DNA of 64,000 nt from Exophiala sp. HKRS030 (lineage: Eukaryota > Ascomycota > Eurotiomycetes > Chaetothyriales > Herpotrichiellaceae). Below, in pieces: positions 62,748 through 64,000 of this stretch. The notes below the pieces were generated by a model. It was given only the letters and a program-made list of their open reading frames with translations. It was not told the origin of the DNA and did no database searches. Where the stretch lies: assembly GCA_023897205.1 (NCBI GenBank), contig JAHWDD010000009.1:620001-684000 (forward strand). Direction: 5' to 3'. The position numbers were made by a program, and so were the translations under genes. Every line of letters starts with the position of its first letter. The first letter of the stretch is position 1.

Positions 62748-64000
62748 ATGGAACCGTGGCTAGACTCCCTCTCCGAGGACTGGAAATCCGAACACCAGTC
62801 CTCCTCGCCTGCACCATCCTTCTCCTCGAACCGACACAATGGAAATTCGTCCTTGTCCCGGTCTCAAAGTCGCATCCCTCATCTTGCGAAGAACATGCGC
62901 AAAGAATCAACAACAGGAAGTTTTCTAAGACACAGGTCGCAACGAAGCCACTCACGCGCCGATGGTGAACCCATTCTGCGAGAAAGAAGCGCCTCCAGTC
63001 TCAACTTGCCCCCCACGAACGGCTCGAATAAAACCACAAGTCTGCCTCGCCGACCGTCGAGTGTGTTCTCAGAGTCTCAAAACTCTGTCCAACATCACAC
63101 CATAGATGAACCGCCTGCTTCGGCAGAAACGCCCGAGTGGAAAAGGCGGTTAGTTAACGGGGAGGATATTGCTAGTGACGGCTTTGATTTGTTTTCGCCG
63201 TCCAAGCTGGAGGGGATCTTCAAGCAGCCCACGTCTTCCGTTCTTCCAAGCGACAACGATGCTGTGGAGAATGACGGTTCGATACGTCGAAAACCATTTA
63301 GCCTGGCCATCTCAAACAGCTTCCCGGAACAATACAGCAGTGTGCGCGGAACGAGAAGTCGTCTTAATCTGGCGGTGCTGGAGGAAATCAATGAGGAAGA
63401 AGAGTCGGAACATCAGAATCAGCCCAAGGGCCCTCATCCTACACTTGAGAGAGGCTCTATCCAAGAGTTGGCTGAGCAGCGCATGCGATCGCTGGCTCGT
63501 GCACGCCATGACAACTCATCCACTCCGTCCTCACGCCCGTCGTCATCAGAATATGGAAGCGTTGTCCAACGTCAAGCGAGCACTCATGTGCCCGATCCTC
63601 GTTGGAGAACAATCAGCGGCCAGGAAGAGTTGAGAAACGAATTCATTAGCCCCGTGACCATTTCCAAACAGAACTCGATTCGAGAGACAATCATGCGGAA
63701 ACCCACGAGTGTCAACATACAAGCGCTAGATACAAAGCTAAGAGAAGCGGCATACGATTCGCCGCGGCCCACATCTAGTTCGAGCGACAGGGATGTGAGC
63801 TATGGAAACGGCAATGGAACTGGACATGAGCCTGAGCGTTTTGACGAGCTGTTGCCGGACCTCACATCCCAGTCTTTACCGGATGATTTATCAATGGGCA
63901 CGCAGGATTTTGTCGCTGGCGGAGGCTTCATCAACTCTCGACGTGGAGGAAGATCGAACGACAACTCATTTCTTCGAAAAAGCCTAAGCCTACTTCATGA
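62748..64000 (+). CDS. N-terminal part of a large disordered protein, possibly the SIN scaffold Cdc11/Nud1 (SepM)
   Basis: An open frame starts at the ATG at 62748 (MEPWLDSLSEDWKSEHQSSS) and remains open to the window edge, about 417 residues, so the 3' part is missing. It is Ser/Arg-rich and mostly disordered. Two features look conserved: the N-terminal WLDSLSEDW and the segment ETPEWKRRLVNGEDIASDG with DLFSPSKLEGIF at about residues 130-165. From memory of fungal leucine-rich-repeat septation scaffolds (Cdc11, Nud1, SepM), both appear in their N-terminal region. The diagnostic leucine-rich repeats would lie beyond the window, so the name is tentative. No intron is needed in the visible part. 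Confidence 0.6.
   Translation, partial: MEPWLDSLSEDWKSEHQSSSPAPSFSSNRHNGNSSLSRSQSRIPHLAKNMRKESTTGSFLRHRSQRSHSRADGEPILRERSASSLNLPPTNGSNKTTSLPRRPSSVFSESQNSVQHHTIDEPPASAETPEWKRRLVNGEDIASDGFDLFSPSKLEGIFKQPTSSVLPSDNDAVENDGSIRRKPFSLAISNSFPEQYSSVRGTRSRLNLAVLEEINEEEESEHQNQPKGPHPTLERGSIQELAEQRMRSLARARHDNSSTPSSRPSSSEYGSVVQRQASTHVPDPRWRTISGQEELRNEFISPVTISKQNSIRETIMRKPTSVNIQALDTKLREAAYDSPRPTSSSSDRDVSYGNGNGTGHEPERFDELLPDLTSQSLPDDLSMGTQDFVAGGGFINSRRGGRSNDNSFLRKSLSLLH

Noticed and set aside
1..64000. Transposons, rRNA genes, CRISPR arrays or prophage
   Set aside because: No transposase, reverse transcriptase, terminal repeats, rRNA-like sequence or regular spaced repeats were seen.

Overview
This window is nuclear DNA of a filamentous ascomycete (Pezizomycotina). 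I infer this from compact genes with short introns (about 46 to 150 bases; donors such as GTAAGT or GTATGT, CTAAC or CTGAC branch sites, YAG acceptors), two Zn2Cys6 regulators, a LaeA-like methyltransferase, a gephyrin-type CnxE and a Sat4/Hal4-type kinase. A eurotiomycete, perhaps of the Chaetothyriales, would fit, but the order cannot be fixed from the sequence alone. I see no transposon, rRNA, tRNA or CRISPR array. Several genes needed manual splicing, and several open frames begin at TTG or GTG, so the true starts are later ATG codons.

Bases 1-41,500 hold mostly housekeeping genes. They are a sulfite reductase beta subunit (partial, runs off the left edge), a LaeA-like methyltransferase, RNA polymerase III subunit Rpc37/RPC5, mitochondrial RNA polymerase Rpo41, an uncharacterised membrane protein, CnxE (molybdenum cofactor insertion), a DDHD phospholipase, V-ATPase subunit c'' (Vma16), a 995-residue disordered protein with three CxxC pairs, a zeta-crystallin-like quinone reductase with a likely mitochondrial presequence, a strongly divergent six-exon histone H4 variant, Svf1, mitochondrial ribosomal protein uL11m, a Sat4/Hal4-like kinase and a WDR48/Bun107-like WD40 protein.

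Bases 42,300-60,200 look accessory and catabolic: a type-B carboxylesterase, an Old Yellow Enzyme, a LovC/ToxD-like medium-chain reductase, an UNC93-like transporter, a Zn2Cys6 regulator, a proline-iminopeptidase-like alpha/beta hydrolase, a metal-dependent amidohydrolase of the ochratoxinase/imidazolonepropionase type, an acyl-CoA:6-APA acyltransferase-like Ntn hydrolase and a second Zn2Cys6 regulator. Three different amide- or peptide-bond enzymes beside a transporter and two regulators suggest a pathway that takes up and breaks down (or makes) an N-acyl or peptide-like compound. No PKS, NRPS or terpene synthase is present. The right end returns to core genes: the mitochondrial S-adenosylmethionine carrier Pet8 and the N-terminal part of a large disordered protein that may be the septation scaffold Cdc11/Nud1.

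The two points most worth following are the histone H4 variant at 29,453-30,247, missed by simple ORF calling because its largest exon is 100 bases and one exon is only 16 bases, and the amide-cleaving cluster around 48-60 kb.
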